A DNA stretch of 64,000 bases from Chryseobacterium sp. HSC-36S06 (GCF_024171485.1 NZ_JALJZX010000002.1:124001-188000); one strand, 5' to 3'. Shown: positions 33,042 to 42,374, counted from the first letter of the stretch. Numbers and translations are program-made. The notes: generated by a model from the sequence alone, not told the origin.

Positions 33042-34163
33042 ATGCTGAAAAGAGTAGTACTTCTAATAGGTTTTTTATCAACATTTGCCACATCGTTCGC
33101 ACAACACGAAACTGCAGCTGCTACGGCTCCTGCACACGGAACTGAAGCTGCAGCGCCTGTTTCTGAAGATGAAAAAATTAAAACAGAAAACAAGAACTTT
33201 ATCGATCATCACTTGCTTGATGGACACAGCTTCGATATCATGGTGGCGAAAAATGACGACGGAACTGAAACTCACATCGGTTTCCCACTGCCGGTAATTT
33301 TTTATGACAGTGCAAACGGTTTCCATGCATTTATGAGTTCGGAATTTCACCACGGTGAAAAAGCTGTTGAAAGCAAAGGCGGTCATTACACACTCTTCCA
33401 CGAAAAAATTTATAAAACTGACGCGAATGGTACCATCAACATGGATGAAAATCACCACGCGACAAATGAAAAAGTATTAGACCTTTCGATTACGAAAAGT
33501 GTCCTGATGATTATCATCACAGGATTGTTAATGCTTTGGATCTTCGGATCTATGGCGAGAAGCTACAAAAATTCATTGGTTCCTACTGGAGCCGGTAAAA
33601 TTTTCGAACCGCTTGTTCTTTTTGTAAGAGACGAAATCGCAAAACCAAATATCGGCCCGAAATACAAGAAATACATGAGTTATTTACTTACTGTATTTTT
33701 CTTTATCCTTTTCCTTAATGTTTTCGGTTTAATGCCTTTCGGAATTAATGTTACAGGGAATTTAGCGATAACTTTTGCTCTCGCATTAATTACATTCTTT
33801 ATCACTCAGTTTACAGCAAACAAAAATTACTGGCAGCATATTTTCTGGATGCCGGGATTGCCTTGGCCAATGAAAATCGTAATGATGCCGATTGAAATCG
33901 TTGGTTTATTCATCAAGCCTTTCTCACTTTTGATACGTCTTTTTGCAAATATGTCTGCGGGACACATTATCATCATGAGTTTGATCGCATTGATTTATTA
34001 TTTCCAAAACGTGATTGCGGGGGTAGCTTTCCCTTTCCTTACTTTCGTTTTATATTTGCTGGAAGTTTTGGTTGCGTTCTTACAGGCATATATCTTCACG
34101 ATGCTTTCTGCAGTATACTTCGGTATGGCAAACGAAGAGCATCACCATGAGGAGGCTCATTAA
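33042..34163 (+). CDS. atpB: ATP synthase F0 subunit a
   Basis: Subunit a forms the two proton half-channels against the c-ring. The conserved membrane Arg is in LLIRLFANMSAGH near 294-306. At 373 residues it is about 100 longer than E. coli subunit a. The extra part is N-terminal: a signal-peptide-like start (about 1-21, SFAQ), an Ala/His-rich stretch, and a soluble region of about 120 residues before the first membrane helix near 150. It is rich in His and acidic residues. A His-rich C-terminus (EEHHHEEAH) ends it. Confidence 0.93.
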   Translation: MLKRVVLLIGFLSTFATSFAQHETAAATAPAHGTEAAAPVSEDEKIKTENKNFIDHHLLDGHSFDIMVAKNDDGTETHIGFPLPVIFYDSANGFHAFMSSEFHHGEKAVESKGGHYTLFHEKIYKTDANGTINMDENHHATNEKVLDLSITKSVLMIIITGLLMLWIFGSMARSYKNSLVPTGAGKIFEPLVLFVRDEIAKPNIGPKYKKYMSYLLTVFFFILFLNVFGLMPFGINVTGNLAITFALALITFFITQFTANKNYWQHIFWMPGLPWPMKIVMMPIEIVGLFIKPFSLLIRLFANMSAGHIIIMSLIALIYYFQNVIAGVAFPFLTFVLYLLEVLVAFLQAYIFTMLSAVYFGMANEEHHHEEAH

Positions 34164-34240
34164 TCGAGGCGAAAAAAGTAAATAAACAAGTTCAGCGTAG
34201 AACTTTATTAAATAGAACTAATTTTTTAAAATTATATATT

Positions 34241-34438
34241 ATGCAAGAAATGCCAAAAATCATTGGTGCAGGTTTAGTAGTAATCGGAACAGGTATCGGT
34301 ATCGGTAAAATCGGTGCAGCTGCTCTAGAAGGTATGGCTAGACAACCAGAACAAGCTGGTAAACTTCAAACTGCGATGTTGATCGCTGCAGCTCTTGTAG
34401 AAGGGGTTGCGTTTGCTGCATTATTTGCTGTAAACTAA
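34241..34438 (+). CDS. atpE: ATP synthase F0 subunit c
   Basis: A 65-residue hairpin of two membrane helices that forms the rotating ring. The glycine-rich helix 1 (IGAGLVVIGTGIGIGKIG) and polar loop ARQPEQ are typical; the ion-carrying Glu is in AAALVEGVAFAAL near 53. No Thr or Ser follows the Glu in the pattern of Na+ ATP synthases, so proton coupling is likely. It lies 77 bp after atpB and 97 bp before atpF. Confidence 0.95.
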   Translation: MQEMPKIIGAGLVVIGTGIGIGKIGAAALEGMARQPEQAGKLQTAMLIAAALVEGVAFAALFAVN

Positions 34439-34535
34439 GAAGTTGCAAAACTCTATCACTTGCCGGGAACGGTTGGTTACGGCAAGTGATTTTTTAAAAA
34501 ATTAAAAATAATTACACAATTTTAGTATAACTCAT

Positions 34536-35033
34536 ATGGGATTATTAGAAAATTTTTCATCAGGTTTATTCATCATCCAGTCGGTGATCTTCATCATCCT
34601 TCTTTTGGTTCTGAGAAAATTCGCATGGAAACCGATTATGGATGCCGTGAACGAAAGAGAAGTTACAATTGTTGATTCTCTTAACCAGGCAAAACTGGCA
34701 AAACAGGAAGTTCAGAATTTAAAAGCAGAAAATGAAGTAATCATCCGCGAAGCGAAAGTAGAGCGCGATAATATTTTGAAAGAAGCCAGAGAAATCAAAG
34801 ACAGAATTGTAGGTGAAGCCAAAGACCTCGCAAAGGCTGAAGGCGATAAGATGATCGAGCAGGCAAGACAGTCTATCCAGGCTGAAAAATCTGCAGCAAT
34901 GTCTGAAATCAAAAACCAAATCGGTGTATTGTCTGTAACAATCGCAGAATCGATCCTGAAACAGAAATTGGATAACGATGGCGCGCAAAACGCTTTAGTT
35001 GAAAATATTCTTAACAAATCTAACCTGAACTAA
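34536..35033 (+). CDS. atpF: ATP synthase F0 subunit b
   Basis: Subunit b is the peripheral stalk. The 165-residue protein has one N-terminal membrane helix (about 9-27) and then a long charged helix expected to form a dimeric coiled coil, with WKPIMDAVNEREVTIVDSL near 31-49 typical of bacterial AtpF. Single gene; no b' homologue in the cluster. The stop is one base before the atpH ATG, so translation is probably coupled. Confidence 0.93.
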   Translation: MGLLENFSSGLFIIQSVIFIILLLVLRKFAWKPIMDAVNEREVTIVDSLNQAKLAKQEVQNLKAENEVIIREAKVERDNILKEAREIKDRIVGEAKDLAKAEGDKMIEQARQSIQAEKSAAMSEIKNQIGVLSVTIAESILKQKLDNDGAQNALVENILNKSNLN

Positions 35034-35034
35034 A

Positions 35035-35574
35035 ATGCTTACAAGTAAAGTAGCAAAAAGATACGCGCAGGGTCTGCTTAATTTCACTCAGGAGTCGGGG
35101 AGTACCGATGCTGTTTTCGGTGAAATGGGCGACATTGTGAAAACCATTGAAAAATCCAGAGAGCTTCAGAATTTTTTCGGTTCTCCGATTATTGATGTAA
35201 AGAAAAAGGTAAGCATCGCGCTGGAAATTTTTAAAGATTTCTCTCCGGTTACCAAAAGCCTACTCCAGCTCATCATCAAACACGGCCGTGAAAACCAGAT
35301 GCAGAACATTGCACAGGAATTCATCAACAAAGTGGAGGATATGAAGGGCGTTCAGCGAATAACTTTAACTTCAGCTGCTGAACTTTCATCCGAAAACATA
35401 AGCAATATTTTGAAGTCATCCAATTTGGTGAATCATGACAATAAGTTTGATGTAAAATCAATCATTAATCCTGACCTATTGGGAGGTTATATTTTACGGG
35501 TTGGTGATCAGCAGGTAGATGCATCTGTAAAATCAAAACTGAGCAAGCTTAAAAAAGAATTTCAATTAAATTAA
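35035..35574 (+). CDS. atpH: ATP synthase F1 subunit delta
   Basis: Delta joins the peripheral stalk to the top of the alpha/beta hexamer. The 179-residue protein has the N-terminal helical domain starting SKVAKRYAQGLLNFT and the C-terminal signature region NPDLLGGYILRVGDQQVDAS near 142-161, as in all OSCP/delta proteins. It follows atpF immediately and precedes atpA by 18 bp. Confidence 0.95.
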   Translation: MLTSKVAKRYAQGLLNFTQESGSTDAVFGEMGDIVKTIEKSRELQNFFGSPIIDVKKKVSIALEIFKDFSPVTKSLLQLIIKHGRENQMQNIAQEFINKVEDMKGVQRITLTSAAELSSENISNILKSSNLVNHDNKFDVKSIINPDLLGGYILRVGDQQVDASVKSKLSKLKKEFQLN

Positions 35575-35592
35575 GACAAAAACAACCATAAA

Positions 35593-37170
35593 ATGGCAGA
35601 AATAAATCCGGCAGAAGTATCTGCAATCCTTAAACAGCAGTTGGCCAACTTCGATACACAGTCGAACGTGGAAGAAGTAGGAACTGTATTGACCATCGGT
35701 GATGGTATCGCTTTGGTATACGGTTTAGAAAATGTTCAGTACGGTGAATTGGTAAAATTCGAAAGCGGTATTGAAGGAATTGTTTTGAACCTTGCGGAAG
35801 ATAACGTAGGTGTTGCACTTCTTGGTGAATCTAAACTGGTAAAAGAAGGAGATACAGTAAACAGAACCAAAAGAATTTCGTCAATTAAAGTTGGTGAAGG
35901 GATGTTGGGTAGAGTAGTTGATACTCTTGGTAACCCTATCGACGGTAAAGGACCAATTACTGGAGACCTTTTTGAAATGCCATTGGAAAGAAAAGCTCCG
36001 GGAGTAATCTTCCGTCAGCCAGTAACTGAGCCGCTTCAAACCGGTATTGTTGCAATTGATTCCATGATTCCTGTAGGAAGAGGACAGAGAGAGTTAATCA
36101 TTGGTGACCGTCAGACTGGTAAAACAGTGGTTGCAATCGATACTATTCTTAACCAGAGAGAATTTTATGATGCAGGACAGCCTGTATTCTGTATATATGT
36201 TGCGATAGGACAGAAAGCTTCTACCGTTGCACAGATTGTTAAAACATTAGAAGATAAAGGAGCAATGGCTTATACTGTTGTAGTAACAGCTAACGCATCC
36301 GACCCAACTCCAATGCAGGTTTACGCGCCAATGGCGGGAGCTTCAATCGGAGAGTATTTCCGTGACACTGGTAGACCGGCTTTGATTATCTATGATGATT
36401 TATCAAAACAGGCGGTTGCTTACCGTGAACTTTCTCTACTTTTGAGAAGACCACCGGGCCGTGAAGCTTATCCAGGTGATGTATTCTACCTTCACTCCAG
36501 ACTTTTAGAAAGATCTGCAAAAGTAATCGCTGATGATACTATCGCAGCTCAGATGAACGATTTACCGGATTCTTTAAGACCAATCGTTAAAGGTGGCGGT
36601 TCATTAACAGCTCTTCCAATTATTGAAACTCAGGCTGGTGACGTATCTGCATATATCCCAACCAACGTAATTTCAATTACTGACGGACAGATCTTCCTTG
36701 AATCAGATTTATTTAACTCTGGTGTACGTCCGGCGATTAACGTAGGTATTTCTGTATCTCGTGTTGGAGGTAACGCTCAGATCAAATCAATGAAAAAAGT
36801 TTCAGGTACTCTGAAATTAGATCAGGCTCAGTACAAAGAATTGGAAGCGTTTGCTAAATTCGGTTCGGACCTTGATGCTACAACTCTTGGAGTTATTTCT
36901 AAAGGGGAAAGAAACGTGGAAATCCTTAAGCAGCCGGTAAATTCACCACTTCCTGTAGATTCTCAGGTAGCTATGATTTACGCAGGTACTGAAAACCTAT
37001 TGAGAAACATCCCAATCAGAAAAGTAAAAGAATTCCAGAAAGAGTATGTAGAATTCCTTAGATCAAAACACCCTGATACTATGGCAGCCATCAAAGCAGG
37101 AAAAATTGATGACAGCATTACAGGAGTTTTGAAGCAGGCAGCTACAGAACTGGCTTCTAAATATAATTAA
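35593..37170 (+). CDS. atpA: ATP synthase F1 subunit alpha
   Basis: The regulatory nucleotide-binding subunit of the alpha3beta3 head, 525 residues. Walker A is [15 protein letters not shown] near 172-186, Walker [18 protein letters not shown] near 264-280 and the catalytic arginine region lies in [12 protein letters not shown] near 382-393. Codon use is that of a highly expressed gene. A hairpin lies between it and atpG. The partner beta (atpD) and epsilon (atpC) genes are absent here, as is usual in Bacteroidota, where they sit in a separate operon. Confidence 0.97.
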   Translation: MAEINPAEVSAILKQQLANFDTQSNVEEVGTVLTIGDGIALVYGLENVQYGELVKFESGIEGIVLNLAEDNVGVALLGESKLVKEGDTVNRTKRISSIKVGEGMLGRVVDTLGNPIDGKGPITGDLFEMPLERKAPGVIFRQPVTEPLQTGIVAIDSMIPVGRGQRELIIGDRQTGKTVVAIDTILNQREFYDAGQPVFCIYVAIGQKASTVAQIVKTLEDKGAMAYTVVVTANASDPTPMQVYAPMAGASIGEYFRDTGRPALIIYDDLSKQAVAYRELSLLLRRPPGREAYPGDVFYLHSRLLERSAKVIADDTIAAQMNDLPDSLRPIVKGGGSLTALPIIETQAGDVSAYIPTNVISITDGQIFLESDLFNSGVRPAINVGISVSRVGGNAQIKSMKKVSGTLKLDQAQYKELEAFAKFGSDLDATTLGVISKGERNVEILKQPVNSPLPVDSQVAMIYAGTENLLRNIPIRKVKEFQKEYVEFLRSKHPDTMAAIKAGKIDDSITGVLKQAATELASKYN

Positions 37171-37185
37171 TATTTGTTGATGGTT

Positions 37186-37227
37186 TTGGTTGGTAATTGA
37201 GGGAATTTCTCTAAAGCTACCAACCAA
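37186..37227 (+). other. intercistronic hairpin between atpA and atpG
   Basis: TTGGTTGGTA (37186-37195) pairs perfectly with TACCAACCAA (37218-37227); the 22-nt loop includes a minor GAG/CTC pairing. No T-run follows, so it is not a terminator. Behind it comes CCGACAACCGACAAC (37231-37245), a short tandem repeat, up to the atpG ATG. It may protect or process the mRNA. Confidence 0.55.
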
Positions 37228-37255
37228 CAACCGACAACCGACAACTATACAACAA

Positions 37256-38113
37256 ATGGCAAACTTAAAGGAAATACGCGGAAGAATTACTTCAATCTCT
37301 TCTACAATGCAAATCACCAGTGCGATGAAAATGGTTTCGGCAGCGAAACTGAAAAAAGCTACTGATGCTATTGTGATGCTGAGACCTTATTCAGAAAAAC
37401 TGCAGGAAATTATCGCAAATGTAAGTTCTACAACTGATTTGGAAGGTATTTCAACATTTACTGCAGAAAGAGAGGTTAAAAAAGTTCTTTATATTGTCGT
37501 AACCTCTAATAAAGGTCTTGCAGGAGCGTTTAACTCTTCGGTAATCAAGGAGTTGAATACGACTATCGGTAATACGCAGCACGAAGTAGAAATCCTTTCG
37601 GTAGGTAAAAAAGTATACGATTCGGTAAGAAGAACCCGAACTGTGTACGACAACCAAAGTGCAATCTTTGATGGAATGAGCTTTCAGGTGGTTTCTAATT
37701 TCATGGAAAACGTCATGAGAGATTATAAGGAAGAAAAGTTCGATCAGGTTTTCGTGATTTATAACAAATTCATTAATGCGGCTACTCAGGAAGTTCAGAC
37801 AGAGCAGGTTTTACCAATCGCAATGACTGAAACAGAAGGTGCAGTAAATACAGATTATCTTTTCGAGCCAAACGCTGCAGAAATTCTGAATGTTTTAATT
37901 CCTAAATCAATCAAAACTCAGGTTTATAAAGCAATTCTTGATTCAATTGCCTCTGAGCACGGCGCAAGAATGACGGCAATGCACAAAGCAACCGACAACG
38001 CTGAAGCTTTGAGAAATGAATTGAAAATTTTCTATAACAAAGCCCGTCAGGCTGCAATTACCAACGAAATCCTGGAAATTGTGTCCGGTGCGGAAGCATT
38101 GAAAAATACTTAA
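37256..38113 (+). CDS. atpG: ATP synthase F1 subunit gamma
   Basis: Gamma is the central rotor shaft. I use the ATG of MANLKEIRGRITSISST (285 residues); the in-frame extension upstream would run through the intercistronic hairpin. The N-terminal coiled-coil helix (ITSAMKMVSAAKLKKA near 20-35) and the C-terminal helix with SEHGARMTAMHKATDNAEAL near 238-257 are the standard signatures. It ends the operon and a strong terminator follows. Confidence 0.95.
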   Translation: MANLKEIRGRITSISSTMQITSAMKMVSAAKLKKATDAIVMLRPYSEKLQEIIANVSSTTDLEGISTFTAEREVKKVLYIVVTSNKGLAGAFNSSVIKELNTTIGNTQHEVEILSVGKKVYDSVRRTRTVYDNQSAIFDGMSFQVVSNFMENVMRDYKEEKFDQVFVIYNKFINAATQEVQTEQVLPIAMTETEGAVNTDYLFEPNAAEILNVLIPKSIKTQVYKAILDSIASEHGARMTAMHKATDNAEALRNELKIFYNKARQAAITNEILEIVSGAEALKNT

Positions 38114-38134
38114 GATATTTTCTTAAAAAATTTG

Positions 38135-38168
38135 AAAAGCATCAGAACATTCTGATGCTTTTTTATTT
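38135..38168 (+). terminator. terminator of the atp operon
   Basis: Perfect 13-bp stem AAAAGCATCAGAA/TTCTGATGCTTTT (38135-38147, 38150-38162) followed by T-rich sequence. Confidence 0.92.
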
Positions 38169-38251
38169 TAAAAGTCATTTTGGAACAATTTCATGGATTT
38201 TTAATAATTTAATTTTATATATCTTTGCATCAAATATTTTTAAAAATTTAA

Positions 38252-39610
38252 ATGGACTCAGACGTCGTCAAGCTTTTATTAGCTTTATTCTTAGTATTAC
38301 TCAATGGTTTTTTCGTAGCCGCAGAATTCTCTATCGTTAAAGTTCGTTATTCCCAAATCCAGCTCAAGGCCGCAGAAGGAAATTCCATGGCGAAACAGGC
38401 CGAGCATATCATAAAACATCTGGATGAATATCTTTCCGCTACACAGCTCGGGATTACATTAGCTTCCCTTGGTTTAGGTTTTGTGGGCGAAAGTGCGTTG
38501 CATCATATTATCGAAAATCTTTTCCATTATTTTGGTTTTGCAGTCGCCGACAGCACAGTAACTACTGTTTCTTTGGTGACCAGTTTCTTAATCATCACCA
38601 TTATGCATATCGTTTTTGGTGAATTAATTCCAAAATCGATCGCGATCAGAAAAGCAGAACCTACAACAATGGTAATTGCAATGCCCCTGCGGGTTTTCTA
38701 TACAGTTTTCAAACCTTTTATTTGGTCGATGAACCAAATGTCGAACGGCGTTTTAAGATTAATGAAGATTCATCCTGCTTCTGAACACGAAATTCACTCC
38801 ACAGAAGAACTTCAGCTGTTGGTAAAGCAGTCTGCAGATTCAGGTGAAATTGAAGAAGAAAACTACGAGATTATTAAGAATGCTTTCGACTTTACAGATC
38901 ATTCTGCGAAGCAGATTATGGTTCCGCGGCAGAATATCGCTTCCATTGATATTGAAGATCCTGTCGAAGAAATCATCAGTAAGATAATGGACGGCGGTTA
39001 TTCCAGAATCCCGGTGTTTACTGGTTCTATTGATAATATTGTCGGAATTTTTTACGCAAAGGAAATCATCCGCGAGTATATCAAAAGAAAAGGAGATATT
39101 GACCATGAAGTTTTAAAAGAACTCATGCGTGAACCGTTTTTTGTGGTTGGAAGTAAGAAAATTTCAGATCTTCTGAAAGTTTTCCAGCAGAAAAAACAGC
39201 ATCTCGCAGTAGTAATTGATGAATTTGGCGGTACGGAAGGGATTATAACTTTAGAAGATATTTTAGAGGAATTGGTAGGCGAAATTCAGGATGAAGAAGA
39301 TGATGAAGATAAAATCGTGGAGAAAGTAGGCGAAAATGTTTACTGGGTGCAGGCGACGCAGCCTTTGGATGAGATTAACGAACATTTACCTAAACTATTC
39401 CCTCTTTCAGAAGATGGTGAATACAATACGCTGGCCGGGTTTATCCTTCACGAACTGGAAGAAATTCCGGAAGAAAATCAGGAATTTACTATTAACAGCT
39501 ATCACGTAAAAATCCTTAAAATGCAGAATAAAAGTGTGGATCTTGTGGAACTTGTTTTCGAGGAACCCAATATTCTGAATGATTTGGCCGACGAACTTGG
39601 TGAAATTTAA
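38252..39610 (+). CDS. CNNM/CorC-family membrane protein with CBS domains (hemolysin-family)
   Basis: 452 residues. The DUF21/CNNM membrane domain covers about 1-190 (LLLALFLVLLNGFFVAAEFS at the N-terminus, IVFGELIPKS near 126-135). A CBS pair follows at about 205-330 (MVPRQNI, RIPVFTGSIDNIVGI, VIDEFGGTEGIITLEDILEE), then a CorC/HlyC domain from about 350 (VQATQPLDEINEHL). The family exports or exchanges Mg2+ or Co2+; the name hemolysin is historical. It differs from GldE by context only, and I cannot exclude that paralogue. clpS begins 10 bp after the stop. Confidence 0.85.
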   Translation: MDSDVVKLLLALFLVLLNGFFVAAEFSIVKVRYSQIQLKAAEGNSMAKQAEHIIKHLDEYLSATQLGITLASLGLGFVGESALHHIIENLFHYFGFAVADSTVTTVSLVTSFLIITIMHIVFGELIPKSIAIRKAEPTTMVIAMPLRVFYTVFKPFIWSMNQMSNGVLRLMKIHPASEHEIHSTEELQLLVKQSADSGEIEEENYEIIKNAFDFTDHSAKQIMVPRQNIASIDIEDPVEEIISKIMDGGYSRIPVFTGSIDNIVGIFYAKEIIREYIKRKGDIDHEVLKELMREPFFVVGSKKISDLLKVFQQKKQHLAVVIDEFGGTEGIITLEDILEELVGEIQDEEDDEDKIVEKVGENVYWVQATQPLDEINEHLPKLFPLSEDGEYNTLAGFILHELEEIPEENQEFTINSYHVKILKMQNKSVDLVELVFEEPNILNDLADELGEI

Positions 39611-39620
39611 GCAAAGAGAA

Positions 39621-39935
39621 ATGAGCAGATTTTATATAAATAATTCAGTTCACGATTACGAAAAGCCGCAGCGGGAGTACGACGAAGAAGTCGCGCTGCT
39701 GGAAAAAGAAGATGAAGTGTACAAACTCGTGCTCTGGAATGATGATGTAAACACCTTCGATGATGTTATTGAAGCACTCGTCGAAATCTGCGGACACACT
39801 TTGGAGCAGGCCGAACAGTGTACAATACTGGTTCATTACAAAGGAAAATGTACGGTGAAAACCGGCAGCTTAGAGGTTCTGAAACCCATGCACGAAAAAT
39901 TAATCGCCAGAAGTTTAACTTCAGAAATAGTATAA
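39621..39935 (+). CDS. clpS: ATP-dependent Clp protease adaptor ClpS
   Basis: ClpS delivers N-degron substrates to ClpA or ClpC with ClpP. I start at ATG of MSRFYINNSVHDYEK (104 residues); the longer frame overlaps the preceding gene. The core shows the N-degron pocket motif LWNDDVNTFDDVIEAL near 46-61, and HYKGKCTVKTGS near 78-89. It follows the CNNM gene closely, so cotranscription is likely. No clpA/clpC in the window. Confidence 0.92.
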   Translation: MSRFYINNSVHDYEKPQREYDEEVALLEKEDEVYKLVLWNDDVNTFDDVIEALVEICGHTLEQAEQCTILVHYKGKCTVKTGSLEVLKPMHEKLIARSLTSEIV

Positions 39936-39979
39936 ACAAAGTTTCGGTTAATCTGAGACTTTTTTATTATAATTAAATT

Positions 39980-40636
39980 ATGAGCACATTATTAATCGTT
40001 ATTATTGCGGCAACAGCCCTTTTCAGTTATTTCGGATTCAATAATCACCAGCTTTTCGAGAAATATAAATTCAATGTTGGCGCAATTCGCGGCAATAAGG
40101 AGTATGTACGGTTAATTTCTGCAGGTTTTCTTCATGGAGACTTCATGCATTTGTTGTTCAACATGATGACGCTGTATTTCTTCGGCCCAATTGTTTTGCA
40201 GGCTTTTGGTGAAGTAGGTTTTTTGTTGGTATACTTTGGGTCAATTCTTTTAGGAAATCTTTTTTCGCTGTATTTGTATCAGAACCAGTCATGGTATTCA
40301 GCAATTGGTGCAAGTGGCGGAGTTTCGGGGATTCTATTCGCGTCGATTGCGATGATTCCTGACTTGGGAATCTATTTCTTCTTCATACCAATTCCGATTC
40401 CGGGATACATTTTCGGATTGTTATATTTCGGATATTCTGTTTACAGCATGCTGAATCCGCGTCAACATGATAATATCGGTCATGCTGCTCATATGGGCGG
40501 AGCTTTTTTCGGATTGGTTTACGCAGTCGCATTGCAGCCAGAACGAGCTATTGAAAATTCACTTTTCCTGGGTATCATGGCGCTGCCACTTATTTATATG
40601 GCATATATGGTCTTTGTGAAAAAGAAAATAGGATAA
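39980..40636 (+). CDS. rhomboid family intramembrane serine protease
   Basis: 218 residues with six membrane segments. The catalytic serine lies in IGASGGVSGILFA near 108-120 (G-x-S-G), the conserved H-x-x-x-N lies in HGDFMHLLFNMM near 52-63, and the catalytic histidine is in GHAAHMGGAFFG near 166-177. The substrate is unknown. It is followed within 6 bp by copy A of a dispersed intergenic repeat and has no ordinary terminator of its own. Confidence 0.9.
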   Translation: MSTLLIVIIAATALFSYFGFNNHQLFEKYKFNVGAIRGNKEYVRLISAGFLHGDFMHLLFNMMTLYFFGPIVLQAFGEVGFLLVYFGSILLGNLFSLYLYQNQSWYSAIGASGGVSGILFASIAMIPDLGIYFFFIPIPIPGYIFGLLYFGYSVYSMLNPRQHDNIGHAAHMGGAFFGLVYAVALQPERAIENSLFLGIMALPLIYMAYMVFVKKKIG

Positions 40637-40642
40637 TTTTAA

Positions 40643-40757
40643 GAGCAACAAAACGGATTTCTTCTTTTGGAAAGTGGTCCCGTTTTCCGCTACAATCTTT
40701 TTTACGCTCGCTTCGCTTGCGCAAAAAAGGATTTTCACTTCAACCGGGGCTAGAATT
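40643..40757 (+). repeat. dispersed intergenic repeat, copy A (repeat-hairpin-repeat)
   Basis: Aligns over most of its length with the reverse complement of 49640-49740: both begin GAGCAACAAA and contain TCTTCTTTT, TTTCC...CAATC, CTTTTTT, GCGCAAAAAA, GGATTT and CGGGGCTAGAAT in the same order. Two diverged 14-bp direct repeats (TTTCCGCTACAATC at 40684 and TTTTCACTTCAACC at 40732) flank an A/T stem. Copy A has an extra GC-rich insert (ACGCTCGCTTCGCTT) in the hairpin loop; a close relative of that insert recurs at 40800-40817. Confidence 0.75.
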
Positions 40758-40830
40758 GCTGTCGGTTTTCGCCCAAGGATTTATAATTACACTTATTGAC
40801 GCTCGCTTCGCTCGCGCCCGAACTGACGCT

Positions 40831-41676
40831 TTATTTCTTCCCAAAAACAAACCGGTCATTTCCTGAAATATCTTTTACAAGATACACTTCAGATAAAACA
40901 TCCGTAAAAAGCGCCTTAGTTTCGTTACCTAACTTCTGATTGATTTCCAGAAAAACCATTCCGTTTTCTGCAAGATGATTTTTGCAGTCATCAGCGATTT
41001 TTTCGTAGAAAATCAACGGATTCGAAGTAGGTGAGAAGAGCGCCATTTTAGGCTCGAATTCCTTAACCGAATCCGCAATTTCACTTTCTTCATCCATTCC
41101 GATATAGGGCGGATTCGAAATGATAATATCGTAAACTTCAGATAAATTTTCTTCCAGATAATTCTGGTGAATGAAATTAATATCAAGCTTATGGAAATCC
41201 GCATTTTTCTTCGCTGTTTCCAGGGCTTTTTGGGAATAATCAATCGCTGAAACCTTCGCTTGTGGAAATTTATTTTTCAAAACTATTGGGATAATTCCGC
41301 TACCGGTTCCAATGTCAAGAATTTTAGTATCCTTTAAATTACGTTTCTGAATTTCGGAGATTGTCAGTTCCAAAAGTTCTTCTGTTTCCGGTCTCGGAAT
41401 CAGTACGTTTTCATCCACGAAAAATTTTAGGCTATAAAATTCGGTCTCGCCAAGGATTTGCTGATAAGGTTTTCCGGTTTTTAATTCACAGATTAACTTT
41501 TCAAAGGCTTTGGCTTGTTCTTCTGGAACGGATTTTTCCTGCGAATTTCTCAATTCAAATTTATCCATTCCCAAAATACTGCTGCAAAAGATGGAGAACA
41601 GTTCGCCGCTTTCGGAGTTGGTGTAAATTTCGGAGAGTTGTTGTTTAGAAAACTGCTTAAGTTCAGAAATGGTCAT
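40831..41676 (-). CDS. prmC: peptide chain release factor N5-glutamine methyltransferase
   Basis: PrmC methylates the Gln of the GGQ motif in RF1 and RF2. I start at the ATG of MTISELKQFSKQQL (281 residues), the usual N-terminus, rather than 29 codons upstream. The helical N-terminal domain is followed by the SAM-binding fold: LIPRPETEELLE near 121-132, ILDIGTGSGIIPIVL near 148-162, and the catalytic ISNPPYIG near 213-220. It is alone on this strand, convergent with the rhomboid gene. Confidence 0.93.
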   Translation of the reverse strand: MTISELKQFSKQQLSEIYTNSESGELFSIFCSSILGMDKFELRNSQEKSVPEEQAKAFEKLICELKTGKPYQQILGETEFYSLKFFVDENVLIPRPETEELLELTISEIQKRNLKDTKILDIGTGSGIIPIVLKNKFPQAKVSAIDYSQKALETAKKNADFHKLDINFIHQNYLEENLSEVYDIIISNPPYIGMDEESEIADSVKEFEPKMALFSPTSNPLIFYEKIADDCKNHLAENGMVFLEINQKLGNETKALFTDVLSEVYLVKDISGNDRFVFGKK

Positions 41677-41834
41677 TTTTTGTAATTGAGTTTTAAATAT
41701 AATTCCTTTTTTTGAAAATGAATGAATGGTAAGAGAGAAATCTTTAAAAACACTGGATAACAAAGGAAATTTTGGGAATTTTTTGTCAGATTGTAAATAA
41801 TTTTACTATTTTTGGGAAACCCTCACTGTTAAAA

Positions 41835-42374
41835 ATGAAAAACGTTTTATTTGCAATCCTTGCATTGCTTTTTGTAGTTTCCTGTGGAACTTCAAAACCG
41901 GTTGTTGTTAAAAGAAGTGTTCCTACCAAAACCGTTAAGAAAACTCCCGATCTTAAATCACTGGAATCTAATTTTTCCGGAAAAGTGAACGGTCAGATTC
42001 AGGATATCCTGAAAGATGCTCAGAAATATCTCGGCGCTCCTTACAAATATGCGGGAAATACTTCTGCAGGCTTTGACTGTTCCGGTTTAGTTACTAAGGT
42101 TTTCAATGAAAACAATACTAAATTGCCGCGCCGTTCCCAAGACCAGTCCACTGTTGGTAGACAGGTAAATATTCGCGATACAAAGCCTGGCGATTTGGTT
42201 TTTTTTGCCACCGCGGGCGGCAGCCGGGTTTCTCATGTGGGGATTGTACACGATATTGGGAATAATGGCGAAGTAAAGTTCATTCATGCATCCACTTCCA
42301 AAGGCGTGATTATTTCCTCACTTAACGAAAAATATTGGAACAAAGCTTATCTTTTCGCCCGAAGAGTTTTGTAA
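41835..42374 (+). CDS. NlpC/P60 family lipoprotein (peptidoglycan endopeptidase)
   Basis: A 179-residue lipoprotein. The signal ends in a lipobox (LLFVVSC, Cys18). The NlpC/P60 domain covers about 65-179 with catalytic Cys in AGFDCSGLVTKVF near 79-91, His in SHVGIVHDIG near 131-140 and the third polar residue at HAST near 150. These enzymes cut the D-Glu/meso-Dap bond in peptidoglycan. The start at ATG 41835 gives a proper signal; the longer frame from 41772 would bury it. dapD follows 37 bp later. Confidence 0.88.
   Translation: MKNVLFAILALLFVVSCGTSKPVVVKRSVPTKTVKKTPDLKSLESNFSGKVNGQIQDILKDAQKYLGAPYKYAGNTSAGFDCSGLVTKVFNENNTKLPRRSQDQSTVGRQVNIRDTKPGDLVFFATAGGSRVSHVGIVHDIGNNGEVKFIHASTSKGVIISSLNEKYWNKAYLFARRVL

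Noticed and set aside
37190-37255. Longer AtpG with 22 extra residues
   Set aside because: The extra sequence is a translation of the intercistronic hairpin and CCGACAA repeat. MANLKEIRGR is the conserved start of gamma subunits.
34241-38113. Broken ATP synthase operon because beta and epsilon genes are missing
   Set aside because: In Bacteroidota atpD and atpC are commonly in a separate operon. No remnant or deletion scar is seen.
40637-40830. Small gene or 4.5S/6S RNA in the rhomboid-prmC gap
   Set aside because: No good open frame with a start and no recognisable SRP or 6S core. The region is better explained by the dispersed repeat plus GC-rich inserts.
41677-41834. Upstream extensions of prmC and the NlpC/P60 gene
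   Set aside because: Both would spoil typical N-termini: the helical start of PrmC and the lipoprotein signal of the NlpC protein.
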